Below are positions 24,308 through 31,694 of a stretch of 45,373 nucleotides of DNA, in pieces (positions within the stretch are counted from its first letter, which is position 1; every line of letters begins with the position of its first letter). Source of the stretch: Candidatus Parvarchaeota archaeon UBA446 (GTDB lineage Archaea > Nanobdellota > Nanobdellia > Parvarchaeales > Parvarchaeaceae); the NCBI GenBank assembly GCA_002503215.1, contig DARG01000030.1, positions 1 to 45,373 on the forward strand, in the 5' to 3' direction. The notes beneath the pieces were generated by a model. It was not told where the DNA came from and made no database searches. It saw nothing but the letters and a program-made list of their open reading frames with translations. The position numbers and the translations under genes were made by a program.

Positions 24308-25531
24308 ATGCTATACGGGATAGTGTCGATAGAACTCATGCTTGGTGCAGCTGGCGTCCTTCTAATAGGATTCCTTGGAAGAGTCCTTGGAAAAAAGACC
24401 TCAATACCATACATAATATGGCTTATGTTTTTTGGGCTGCTATTGGGTCCGATATTAGGTCTTTTAAAAAGGAATTCTTTAATAGCTTATCTTCCCGTTG
24501 TCATAAACGTAATTATTCTTCTTGTGCTTTTTAATGCTGGTTTAAACATAAACCTGAGAAAAATTATAAGAAGCATATCCAGAGGATTGGGATTGGCATT
24601 GACAAACTTTATATTGTCTTTTCTTGTAGTATTTTTCATCACTTATTTTCTTCTTAATAATTTAATAATATCCACTTTACTCAGCCTTATAGTAGCAGGA
24701 CTTAGTTTGTCTGTAGTTTCTAACTTTAGCAAAAGAGGTAGCGCTGAAAAATCTGGAAATTTAGTAGAACTCGAAGCCACGATAGAAGAACCTCTCAGCA
24801 TAATATTTGTACTCGTGTTTATAGGTGCAATCATATTAAATAATACTAGTTTGAGCTTTGTTTCCGGCAAAGTCATATCAGAATTCTCTATAGGGGCCGT
24901 ATTAGGCGTCTTTATAGGGATGGCCTGGACACCTGTAATGGGTTATCTGCAGAGAAAGCATTATGATTATTCGTACGTGGCTTCACTCGCAATAGCGTTT
25001 TTACTCTACGTTTTTATACAGGAGATATCAGGAAGCGGGCCTATATCTGTGCTTGCTTTCGGTATAGTAATTGCAAACGGAGAAAACATATTCAAGGCAT
25101 TAAAATATAAACACAATATATCTTTTAACATTAACAAAGAATCAAAATCTTTTAATGAATTAGTTACATTTCTTACCACATCTTTTTTCTTCGTTTATTT
25201 CGGTGCTCTGGTAGTCTTAAATGATTACATTGGATTTATATTCGGGATTACTATAGCATTGGCGCTTGTAATAACAAAATACGTTTCAACAAGAATGGCA
25301 CTGTACAAATCCGTATATAATAAAAAAGAGAAAGACGTTATATCTTCAATGGTTTCCAGAGGCACTGGTGCTGCCGTTATGGCTGCGCTCCCAATTAGCT
25401 ATGCTATAAAAGGTACTGGAGCATTCATAGATATAACATTTGCAGTTATATTCGCGACTATATTCATGAACAGTATACTAATATCCACAGTAAATAAAAC
25501 CAAGTATAAAGGAGAAAAAGAAAATGGTTGA
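24308..25531 (+). CDS. CPA-type cation/proton antiporter, first of a tandem pair
   Basis: This 407-residue protein has 11-12 hydrophobic helices of the monovalent cation:proton antiporter (CPA1/NhaP-Kef) fold. The inverted-repeat core is recognisable around LVLFNAGLNINLRKI (72-86) and LVELEATIEEPLSII (152-166). At the site where NhaP-type exchangers have Asn-Asp it has Glu160-Glu161. The C-terminal half also carries the SRGTGAAVMAALP motif (about 346-358). It overlaps the next antiporter gene by 8 bp, so the two are made together and may form a heterodimer. Ion specificity (Na+ or K+) is unknown. For an acidophile, pH or potassium balance is a likely job. Confidence 0.85.
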   Translation: MLYGIVSIELMLGAAGVLLIGFLGRVLGKKTSIPYIIWLMFFGLLLGPILGLLKRNSLIAYLPVVINVIILLVLFNAGLNINLRKIIRSISRGLGLALTNFILSFLVVFFITYFLLNNLIISTLLSLIVAGLSLSVVSNFSKRGSAEKSGNLVELEATIEEPLSIIFVLVFIGAIILNNTSLSFVSGKVISEFSIGAVLGVFIGMAWTPVMGYLQRKHYDYSYVASLAIAFLLYVFIQEISGSGPISVLAFGIVIANGENIFKALKYKHNISFNINKESKSFNELVTFLTTSFFFVYFGALVVLNDYIGFIFGITIALALVITKYVSTRMALYKSVYNKKEKDVISSMVSRGTGAAVMAALPISYAIKGTGAFIDITFAVIFATIFMNSILISTVNKTKYKGEKENG

Positions 25532-26741
25532 TTCTACTACATTTATACTGCTAGTATCTGCACTTATAATATTCTTAGGGTACATAGGTGAACAGATATT
25601 CAAAAAAACGCACATACCTTCTTTCTTATTCTTGGTATTAGCAGGTTTTATTTTGGGGCCGGTACTTAAAGTACTACAACCTGCTTCACTGATCCCTTTG
25701 CTTGGCATTCTTGCAGAAGTAACGCTTATGATGGTAATATTTCACGGCGGAATGGATCTAAAAGCAAGAACACTATTGAAAGATGGGTGGAGACCATTTG
25801 TACAAGTAGCCATCTACGTTTCAATAAGCATAATACTTGTAACAATTATGGCATATTTCTTGTTACATTTCAGCATTGTAATAGCACTTATATTCGGCTC
25901 AATTGTAGGAGGAGAGACTACAACTGTCGTAATAATACCCTTATCAAGAGAATTAGACATAAAAGAAAAAAGTATAATGTTTTTAACATTTGAAGCTGCA
26001 CTTAATTCAATAATTTTAGTAATCCTTTTCCTTACATTTGTGGGACTGTACCAGAGCGGCACGGCAAGCGTTTACTCCACGATTGACTCTATCGTATCCA
26101 CATTTTCTATAGGAATATTCATAGGGCTTGTACTATCTATAATATGGATATACCTTCTTAATTTCCTAAAAAAACAAAAATACACTTACGTTCTTACGCT
26201 TGGACTTCTATTTCTTACCTTCGGACTCACTCAGGAAGCTGGAGGTAGCGGATATTTGGCAGTTATAATATTCGGGATAGTGTTCGGAAACCACAAATTC
26301 ATAAGCGAGCTGTTTAGGAAAAAGATAAGAATGGATCAATTGGAGAAAAAGATATTCGACTTACAGTCAGAAATAACTTTTATACTGAAGACGTTCTTTT
26401 TCGTTTTCTTAGGATTAATACTTAGTCTGTCTTTCTCCAGCCTTTATTTCGGCCTGGAATTTGGAGCAGTAATACTCGGAGTGCTTCTTATTGCAAGAAC
26501 GATTGCGGTTTATGTATCAACACACAAATCAGACATGGTAAAGGACAGAATACCGATATTCATATCTCTTGCGCAAGGATTGACTCCAGCGACTCTTGCA
26601 ATTTTAGCACTTGAAGATGGAATACCGCAAGCTACCACTTTCCTTATCCTTGTAACATATGTCATAATATTCACAAATGTAGTCACTACAGCAGGTGCGT
26701 TCATAAGTTTGAGAGGCAAAAAGGTTATAGACCACAATTAA
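25524..26741 (+). CDS. CPA-type cation/proton antiporter, second of a tandem pair
   Basis: This 405-residue paralogue of the preceding protein has the same helix layout (MVIFHGGMDLKARTL near 70-84, SLAQGLTPATLAILAL in the C-terminal half). At the presumed ion site it reads Asn161-Ser162 in FEAALNSIILV, where many family members have Asn-Asp or Asp-Asp; a nearby loop has VGGETTTVV (128-136). The missing aspartate makes stand-alone electroneutral exchange doubtful and a supporting role in a heterodimer plausible. No RCK/TrkA regulatory domain is attached. Confidence 0.85.
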   Translation: MVDSTTFILLVSALIIFLGYIGEQIFKKTHIPSFLFLVLAGFILGPVLKVLQPASLIPLLGILAEVTLMMVIFHGGMDLKARTLLKDGWRPFVQVAIYVSISIILVTIMAYFLLHFSIVIALIFGSIVGGETTTVVIIPLSRELDIKEKSIMFLTFEAALNSIILVILFLTFVGLYQSGTASVYSTIDSIVSTFSIGIFIGLVLSIIWIYLLNFLKKQKYTYVLTLGLLFLTFGLTQEAGGSGYLAVIIFGIVFGNHKFISELFRKKIRMDQLEKKIFDLQSEITFILKTFFFVFLGLILSLSFSSLYFGLEFGAVILGVLLIARTIAVYVSTHKSDMVKDRIPIFISLAQGLTPATLAILALEDGIPQATTFLILVTYVIIFTNVVTTAGAFISLRGKKVIDHN

Positions 26742-26886
26742 ATCAACGCCCATAGAATTTGAATAATTATTACCCCCATTAAAATTATGAATAGTAAAGC
26801 TAATCCCGACTCTTACTCATTCTACTTTTCAGACAGAAAGTATAGTGAACTGAGATAAATTTATATAAGAACTGCCTTTTATTAAA

Positions 26887-28293
26887 ATGGAAAATTACAG
26901 AGTAGAGAGAGATTATTTGGGTGAAGTGAAGGTACCGTATAGCGCCTATTGGGGAGTACAAACACAGAGAGCGATGGATAACTTTCCTATTTCGGGATTA
27001 AAACCAATAAAAGAGTATACTTATGCAATTACAATGATAAAAAAGGCCGCGGCCATGGCAAACTCAGAGATAGAGTTACTGGATAAAAAGAAAGCTAAGG
27101 CGATTATAGAAGCATGCGATGAGATATTAAAAGGAAAATATGATGACCAGTTCTTAGTTGATGTATACCAGGCAGGAGAAGGCACTTCAAACAACATGAA
27201 TGCAAATGAGGTTATAGCAAACATAGCAATAGAAAAATTAAAAGGCAGAAAAGGAGATTATTCCATTATACATCCAAATGACGACGTTAACATGGGTCAG
27301 TCTTCAAATGATGTCATACCCACTGCTATAAAAATAGCTGCGATAGAACTATCAAATAACCTTGTAAATGCTTTGAAAGAACTACAGACTGCATTTTATA
27401 AGAAATCGAAGGAATTTGACAAAATAATAAAAAGCGGGCGCACACACTTGATGGACGCTGCCCCTATAAGACTTGGACAAGAATTTGGAGCATGGTCAGA
27501 TCTAATAAAAGATTCTATTCTAAGAATACAAACTGCTAAAAACGAACTTAAAAAAATAAATTTGGGAGCGACTGCAGTTGGAACGGGAATAAACGCAGAC
27601 CCAAGATATACTAAAAAAGCGATAATGTACTTAGGTAAATTTATCAATGAAAAATTAGTACAGGCTAAAGACTTGCCAGAAGTTACAGAATCATCTTCCG
27701 ACTTGTTCAACTTGTCTAGTGCATTGGCTGTGCTTTCTACAGACTTAATAAAAATAGCCAATGACCTGAGACTCATGAATTCGGGACCTATTACTGGATT
27801 AGCAGAGATATCTCTTCCAGCGGTACAGCCAGGCTCTTCAATAATGCCAGGGAAAGTAAATCCAAGCATTGCTGAGATGGTAGATATGGTCTGTTTCCGA
27901 GTATTAGGAGACAGCCATACAATAGAACTGTCTACGCAAGCAGGTCAATTTGAATTGAATGTGATGGAACCGATAATAAGTTACTGTTTGCTGCACGACC
28001 TTATAATATTAAGCAATACGTGTAAAGTGTTTTCTGAAAAAGCCATAAACGGTATAAAGGTAAATAAACAACATATTGCTGAGATGGTAGAAAAAACCCC
28101 AGGAATCGGCCTTGCTTTAAACCCATATATAGGATATGAAAAAGCAGCGGAAGTAGTAAAAGAAGCAGTAAAAATGAACAAATCAATACCTCAATTAGTA
28201 AAAGAGAAAAAATTATTGAATGAAAATGACTTTAAGGAAGTATTTAATCCATTTAATCTAACAAGACCCAGAAAGCTAAAGAAAAGAAAATAA
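26887..28293 (+). CDS. Class II fumarase/aspartase family enzyme
   Basis: This 468-residue protein belongs to the fumarase/aspartase superfamily; the signature GSSIMPGKVNPS (about 316-327) carries the catalytic serine loop. It catalyses fumarate to malate, or aspartate to fumarate plus ammonia. Features are mixed. HPNDDVNMGQSSND has the Ser-Ser of fumarases. AGQFELNVMEP, LALNPYIGYEKAAE and the C-terminal NPFNLTRP look more like aspartase. The TCA genes around it argue for fumarase. Family membership is certain and the reaction is not, so I give no symbol. A fusion-like gene follows after about 30 bp. Confidence 0.9.
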   Translation: MENYRVERDYLGEVKVPYSAYWGVQTQRAMDNFPISGLKPIKEYTYAITMIKKAAAMANSEIELLDKKKAKAIIEACDEILKGKYDDQFLVDVYQAGEGTSNNMNANEVIANIAIEKLKGRKGDYSIIHPNDDVNMGQSSNDVIPTAIKIAAIELSNNLVNALKELQTAFYKKSKEFDKIIKSGRTHLMDAAPIRLGQEFGAWSDLIKDSILRIQTAKNELKKINLGATAVGTGINADPRYTKKAIMYLGKFINEKLVQAKDLPEVTESSSDLFNLSSALAVLSTDLIKIANDLRLMNSGPITGLAEISLPAVQPGSSIMPGKVNPSIAEMVDMVCFRVLGDSHTIELSTQAGQFELNVMEPIISYCLLHDLIILSNTCKVFSEKAINGIKVNKQHIAEMVEKTPGIGLALNPYIGYEKAAEVVKEAVKMNKSIPQLVKEKKLLNENDFKEVFNPFNLTRPRKLKKRK

Positions 28294-28324
28294 AGCTTAT
28301 TAGCCACGCGTGCCTATTAACTAT

Positions 28325-29341
28325 ATGATAGTGTTTAGTTCGGCTGTAGCCGGCTCTGACAGAATAAAACTAGAGGAAAAAACCCTAAAACTCGCGAAAA
28401 AAAACAGAAAGAGTATAGAAATAATAAATCTTATAGATGAGATGATAAAAGCCGCAAATAAAACTAACCCTTACATAAATTCCAAAAACTTGCCAAATCT
28501 TGATATTGAAAACGTAAGGATACTCAAAGAGAGTGCGCTTAGAGAGATAAAATCCCGCATAGATAAAAATCCTAAGATAGACTACATAATAGACGGCCAT
28601 ATGTCTTTCTGGTGGAGAGGCGGGCCTTTGGGGCTGATAAATTCAAAAGACATGAAACTTTTAAATCCGGATTTTTTTATTTCCGTTGTAAACGACCCCA
28701 AGACAATTACGAACACACTAAAAAGCAAAAAATCCTGGGAAGACAAAAATGTAGAAGAGTATGAAATAGCATTATGGTCCGAATCTGAGATTTATACTGC
28801 TGATTTGATAAGTAATTCTGTAGGAAAAAAGAATTACATAATAGGTTCACTTGAAGACCCAATGACACTATTTGAACTGATGTATAGAAAAGATAAACCA
28901 AAGGCCTATATCAGTTTCACAATTGAACACAGAAAAAGTGGCTATGAACAATTGAATTCTTTTATAAAAAATATAAAAAAATATCTCATAGTTTTTAATC
29001 CTATGGCTGTAGATATAAACGCATATAAATCTGCCGAAGAAAATGAAAGATTAAAACAGCTCATATTCAACCAGACTGTAAGAAGAGATTTTCATTTTAT
29101 AGACCAAACTGATTTGACAATAGTATACCTTTCTGATTTAGTTTATTCTAGCGGCGTTGACGGAGAGAGAATGCACGCTCACTTCACAGGTAAAAAAGTT
29201 TTACTGTACTTCCCATTTGAGAACTACAGTCCGTTTACACCTTATTTTGTAGATAACATGTATAAAGACGAGAAAGAATTATTAAATGAAATAAGGTTAA
29301 TGGCAAAGAAGTACGCAGAAGACCAAAGATCCAGAAGGTAA
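28325..29341 (+). CDS. Adenylate-kinase-like domain fused to a nucleoside 2-deoxyribosyltransferase-like domain
   Basis: This protein is 338 residues from the ATG at 28325; a GTG at 28310 would add five. Residues 1-170 follow the archaeal adenylate-kinase-like layout: strand MIVFSSAVAGSDR, helices, then YIIDGHMSFWWRGG and the LNPDFFISVVNDP segment. The P-loop is degenerate, with no GKT/S, so nucleotide binding is uncertain. Residues about 190-338 resemble the deoxyribosyltransferase fold (KAYISFTIEHRKSG, then DLVYSSGVDGERMHAHFTGK). The combination suggests nucleotide sensing or salvage, but this is fold-level inference. It follows the fumarase/aspartase gene on the same strand. Confidence 0.6.
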   Translation: MIVFSSAVAGSDRIKLEEKTLKLAKKNRKSIEIINLIDEMIKAANKTNPYINSKNLPNLDIENVRILKESALREIKSRIDKNPKIDYIIDGHMSFWWRGGPLGLINSKDMKLLNPDFFISVVNDPKTITNTLKSKKSWEDKNVEEYEIALWSESEIYTADLISNSVGKKNYIIGSLEDPMTLFELMYRKDKPKAYISFTIEHRKSGYEQLNSFIKNIKKYLIVFNPMAVDINAYKSAEENERLKQLIFNQTVRRDFHFIDQTDLTIVYLSDLVYSSGVDGERMHAHFTGKKVLLYFPFENYSPFTPYFVDNMYKDEKELLNEIRLMAKKYAEDQRSRR

Positions 29342-29404
29342 GCCACTTCGAGCTACCACACAAAACTTTCAGATTTATATAGATGACAATTGAAAACAGA
29401 GCCT

Positions 29405-29420
29405 AAAAAGTATTTATACC
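29405..29420 (+). promoter_or_regulatory. BRE/box A upstream of the first repeat protein
   Basis: AAAAAGTATTTATACC is a strong archaeal BRE-TATA. The first 15 bases recur exactly, on the minus strand, in front of the 129-residue gene (complement of 31425-31439). Here the start codon is about 57 bp away and is preceded by a Shine-Dalgarno-like AAAGGAAGT (29461-29469), so this message should carry a leader. Confidence 0.5.
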
Positions 29421-29476
29421 TTTAATATTCTTAATATCCTATTAAAAAGTAATTAAAATTAAAGGAAGTAAAAACT

Positions 29477-30253
29477 ATGGTAATAAAAGAAAACAATGGA
29501 ATTAAAGAACCTGCCGGATGGAGTACATCTACTAAGACTTCATTAGAGGAGATAATATTGGAGGTAACGAAAGGAGTTTGGGATGACGAAAAACTTAATA
29601 TTATCAGTTCGGCACTGGAACAGATTTCACATTTACAAGGAGATTCTGCGGCCAGAGCAGCTGCAGCCGCTATAGGAAAATACAAAGAAGAAGTTGGTAC
29701 AAAACTGGCTGCCTATATGGCAAGAGGGTTATGCAGTATTAGCGGATTAACTGAATATTATGATAAAGAGTCCACAAAAAATGCAGCTAAGATAATGTCA
29801 CTTGACTATGTAATGGATAGAGTAAGAGAGTACAAAGAAGAAAACATCGTAAATTGCAGAAGCATATTCAAGAGACATAAAGCAGATGAGTATGAACAAG
29901 ATAAAGGAAAAAGTATAATATTTTTATTGACAGAAATCGCCGGTTATACCGGAAGCAAAGAAGCCGTGATGGAAGCGGACACGACAATCAAAATGTATGG
30001 GTTGGAAGTAGCTGATGAACTAAGAAATATCGCTTATCGTACAAGGGACGCATTAGCTACAAAAGTAGCGGCTATAACGATAAGAACGCAAGGAGAAAAA
30101 TACGGGAAGAGAGTAGCCTCTAATACTGCTTATGGGCTGGAATTAATCACAAAATACTCCAAAAACCCAGATGATATAATTGACGCGGCTCTTAAGACTA
30201 ACTGGAATAAAAGGATGATAAAAATAAGCGGCGGCCCTATCTTAAAAACTTAA
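29477..30253 (+). CDS. Helical-repeat protein of unknown function, paralogue of 31695-33215
   Basis: This 258-residue protein has no signal peptide or membrane helix. It consists mostly of short paired helices in roughly 40-residue units, HEAT/ARM-like in pattern, with recurring phrases: AAAAAIGKYKEEVG (61-74), AAKIMSLD (103-110), EIAGYTGSKEA (153-163) and NIAYRTRDA (184-192). The same phrases occur in the same order in the 506-residue protein 1.4 kb downstream, so the two genes are paralogues. Such repeats usually form protein-binding surfaces. I recognise no enzymatic motif. It has its own promoter and is followed at once by a hairpin/T-tract terminator. Confidence 0.75.
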   Translation: MVIKENNGIKEPAGWSTSTKTSLEEIILEVTKGVWDDEKLNIISSALEQISHLQGDSAARAAAAAIGKYKEEVGTKLAAYMARGLCSISGLTEYYDKESTKNAAKIMSLDYVMDRVREYKEENIVNCRSIFKRHKADEYEQDKGKSIIFLLTEIAGYTGSKEAVMEADTTIKMYGLEVADELRNIAYRTRDALATKVAAITIRTQGEKYGKRVASNTAYGLELITKYSKNPDDIIDAALKTNWNKRMIKISGGPILKT

Positions 30254-30280
30254 AAAAGGCACTTTCTGGCCTTTTTATTT
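30253..30280 (+). terminator. Hairpin with T-tract after the first repeat gene
   Basis: The arms AAAAAGGC and GCCTTTTT (8 bp, 8-base loop) begin on the last base of the stop codon and run into TTTTTATTT. Archaeal termination mainly needs the T-tract. The stem is an extra that would also protect the RNA end. Confidence 0.5.
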
Positions 30281-30332
30281 AGTCTTGATAATGGTGTAAC
30301 AACCTTAAGTTCAATAAAGTGACTTTCCTGAA

Positions 30333-31013
30333 CTAATCTTTAATCTGCTGCTCCCATGTCTTTTGGATATTATTTAATAAGCGGCTACTTGGAATCAGCG
30401 GCATTGCTTCCATGTAAAAATCATCCTTATATTTGCCAAAATTTTCAAATCTTTTCCCCATTGTGCTATACAACCTAATCGTTTCAATTTTACTTTCATA
30501 TATCCTTATTTCGTCCTCATACATCATTGAATTCGATAAGCATATCTCACAAAAAAGACCGCCTCCTGATGTTCTCATAAGTTGCGTTCTATAAACTCCT
30601 TTATCTATCTTTTTTAATTGCTCTTTATAGTTGCTTATTATGTACCTTGGGTCCAGGCCAAGGCCATCTTCAAGCAATGACTGGTAAGCAGAAGTATTTT
30701 CTTTGATCCTTTCTGGATCCATAATTTCAACGCCATCGTTCATATTATATATCTTAGATATAGAGTAATCATCGTTAAAGTCTATTTTATTATCATAGGT
30801 TAATTCATCTATATCCGTGCGTTTACTTATAAATAGGGCTTTTGGACTTGTTGTAGCCGTGTGCCCTTTGAATATTCTTTGATGCTCTGGAACGTAAAGC
30901 AATCCAACCCTAGGATTATACGATTTACCTGAATATGGTAAGTACACATAAGGAATCGCAATCCGTTCTGATTTCTCAAAATCATTTAGGGCCTTTTCTA
31001 ACTTAGTTACCAT
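30333..31013 (-). CDS. Hypothetical protein, 226 residues
   Basis: I do not recognise this protein. It is soluble, with mixed helix and strand and no signal or membrane segment. Notable stretches are PYVYLPYSGKSYNPRVGLLY near residue 20-39, which looks like beta strands, and RTSGGGLFCEICLSN (about 149-163), which holds two cysteines as CEIC. No second CxxC pair follows to make a zinc finger. It starts 2 bp after the stop of the 129-residue gene, so the two are an operon. They sit head-on inside the region bounded by the two helical-repeat paralogues. Confidence 0.65.
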   Translation of the reverse strand: MVTKLEKALNDFEKSERIAIPYVYLPYSGKSYNPRVGLLYVPEHQRIFKGHTATTSPKALFISKRTDIDELTYDNKIDFNDDYSISKIYNMNDGVEIMDPERIKENTSAYQSLLEDGLGLDPRYIISNYKEQLKKIDKGVYRTQLMRTSGGGLFCEICLSNSMMYEDEIRIYESKIETIRLYSTMGKRFENFGKYKDDFYMEAMPLIPSSRLLNNIQKTWEQQIKD

Positions 31014-31015
31014 TC

Positions 31016-31405
31016 TTAACTTAATTCATCCGTGGTTTTTGTTTTCTCTCTTGTTTCTTCATTCATCTTCTTTTCCTCTTCAAGTAGTTTAATTACATTA
31101 TAATTGTTTTCCCTAAGATTCAGCTCCATATATTTTAACACAGTAGGATAAGCGGAATTTATAATAAATCTAGGGGTGATAGCTATAACCCCTGTCATAT
31201 AATGTTTTATACATTCTCTCTTAAATTCTTTAAATGGTTCTCTATCTTTTTCATAGGCGGCAAGGAAATCCTTTGCTCTATTCTCTCCCCATTCTTCATA
31301 CATTTTATTAGCTATATTATATGCGTCATCTTCATGAACAAAACCTTCATTTTCTTTGTTGTATAGTATACCCATCAATCCTTTTTTTATTTCTTTTTCT
31401 TCCAT
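31016..31405 (-). CDS. Hypothetical protein, 129 residues
   Basis: This small, charged, mostly helical protein matches no family I know. The first half has an acidic helix pair (HEDDAYNIANKMYEEWGENR), the middle a more hydrophobic helix (YMTGVIAITPRFIINSAYPT), and the end a Lys/Glu-rich tail. It is the first gene of a two-gene operon with the 226-residue protein. Its box A (complement of 31425-31439) lies about 25 bp before the ATG, predicting a leaderless message. Confidence 0.65.
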   Translation of the reverse strand: MEEKEIKKGLMGILYNKENEGFVHEDDAYNIANKMYEEWGENRAKDFLAAYEKDREPFKEFKRECIKHYMTGVIAITPRFIINSAYPTVLKYMELNLRENNYNVIKLLEEEKKMNEETREKTKTTDELS

Positions 31406-31599
31406 GTTAATGTTATAGATATAGGTCTGTATAAATACTTTTTTTCATTCGTAATGGACTTTTGCATAAATACCTAATTTTACCACGAATACATTGTATT
31501 CTGCTGTTTTTATCTACTCACTACACAATAGTTTTTTATTTGAATCCATCTTTTTGGATGAGAAACTTGATTTTCGTAACAGCCGCACAAAAATTAAAG

Positions 31600-31607
31600 T
31601 TTATATG
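31600..31607 (+). promoter_or_regulatory. Box A upstream of the 506-residue repeat gene
   Basis: TTTATATG is centred about 29 bp before an ATG at 31633 and about 90 bp before the main gene's ATG at 31695. Transcription from it would start almost exactly on the short reading frame at 31633-31674. Confidence 0.45.
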
Positions 31608-31632
31608 TGTTTTAGATTCTTTAGTACTAAAC

Positions 31633-31674
31633 ATGATAAGCAAGTTAAAAGCTGAAGTCGAAGAATTTGAATAA
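31633..31674 (+). CDS. Possible 13-residue leader peptide upstream of the repeat gene
   Basis: ATG at 31633 opens a 13-codon frame (MISKLKAEVEEFE) ending 20 bases before the 506-residue gene. It is placed where a leaderless start would be expected relative to the box A at 31600-31607. It may be a translated upstream frame that influences the main gene, or chance. A longer 70-codon frame containing it (from 31462) looks random. Confidence 0.3.
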   Translation: MISKLKAEVEEFE

Positions 31675-31694
31675 AAGGTTATCCAGATCGAATT

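Noticed and set aside
26742..26886. Intergenic gap checked for a tRNA or small RNA before the fumarase/aspartase gene
   Set aside because: No cloverleaf-capable arms and no TTC-arm motif; it only contains an AT-rich promoter-like stretch near 26858-26870.
31462..31674. A 70-codon plus-strand frame before the 506-residue gene
   Set aside because: The first part has random composition with no conserved pattern, and the promoter lies inside it. Only its last 13 codons are kept as a possible leader.
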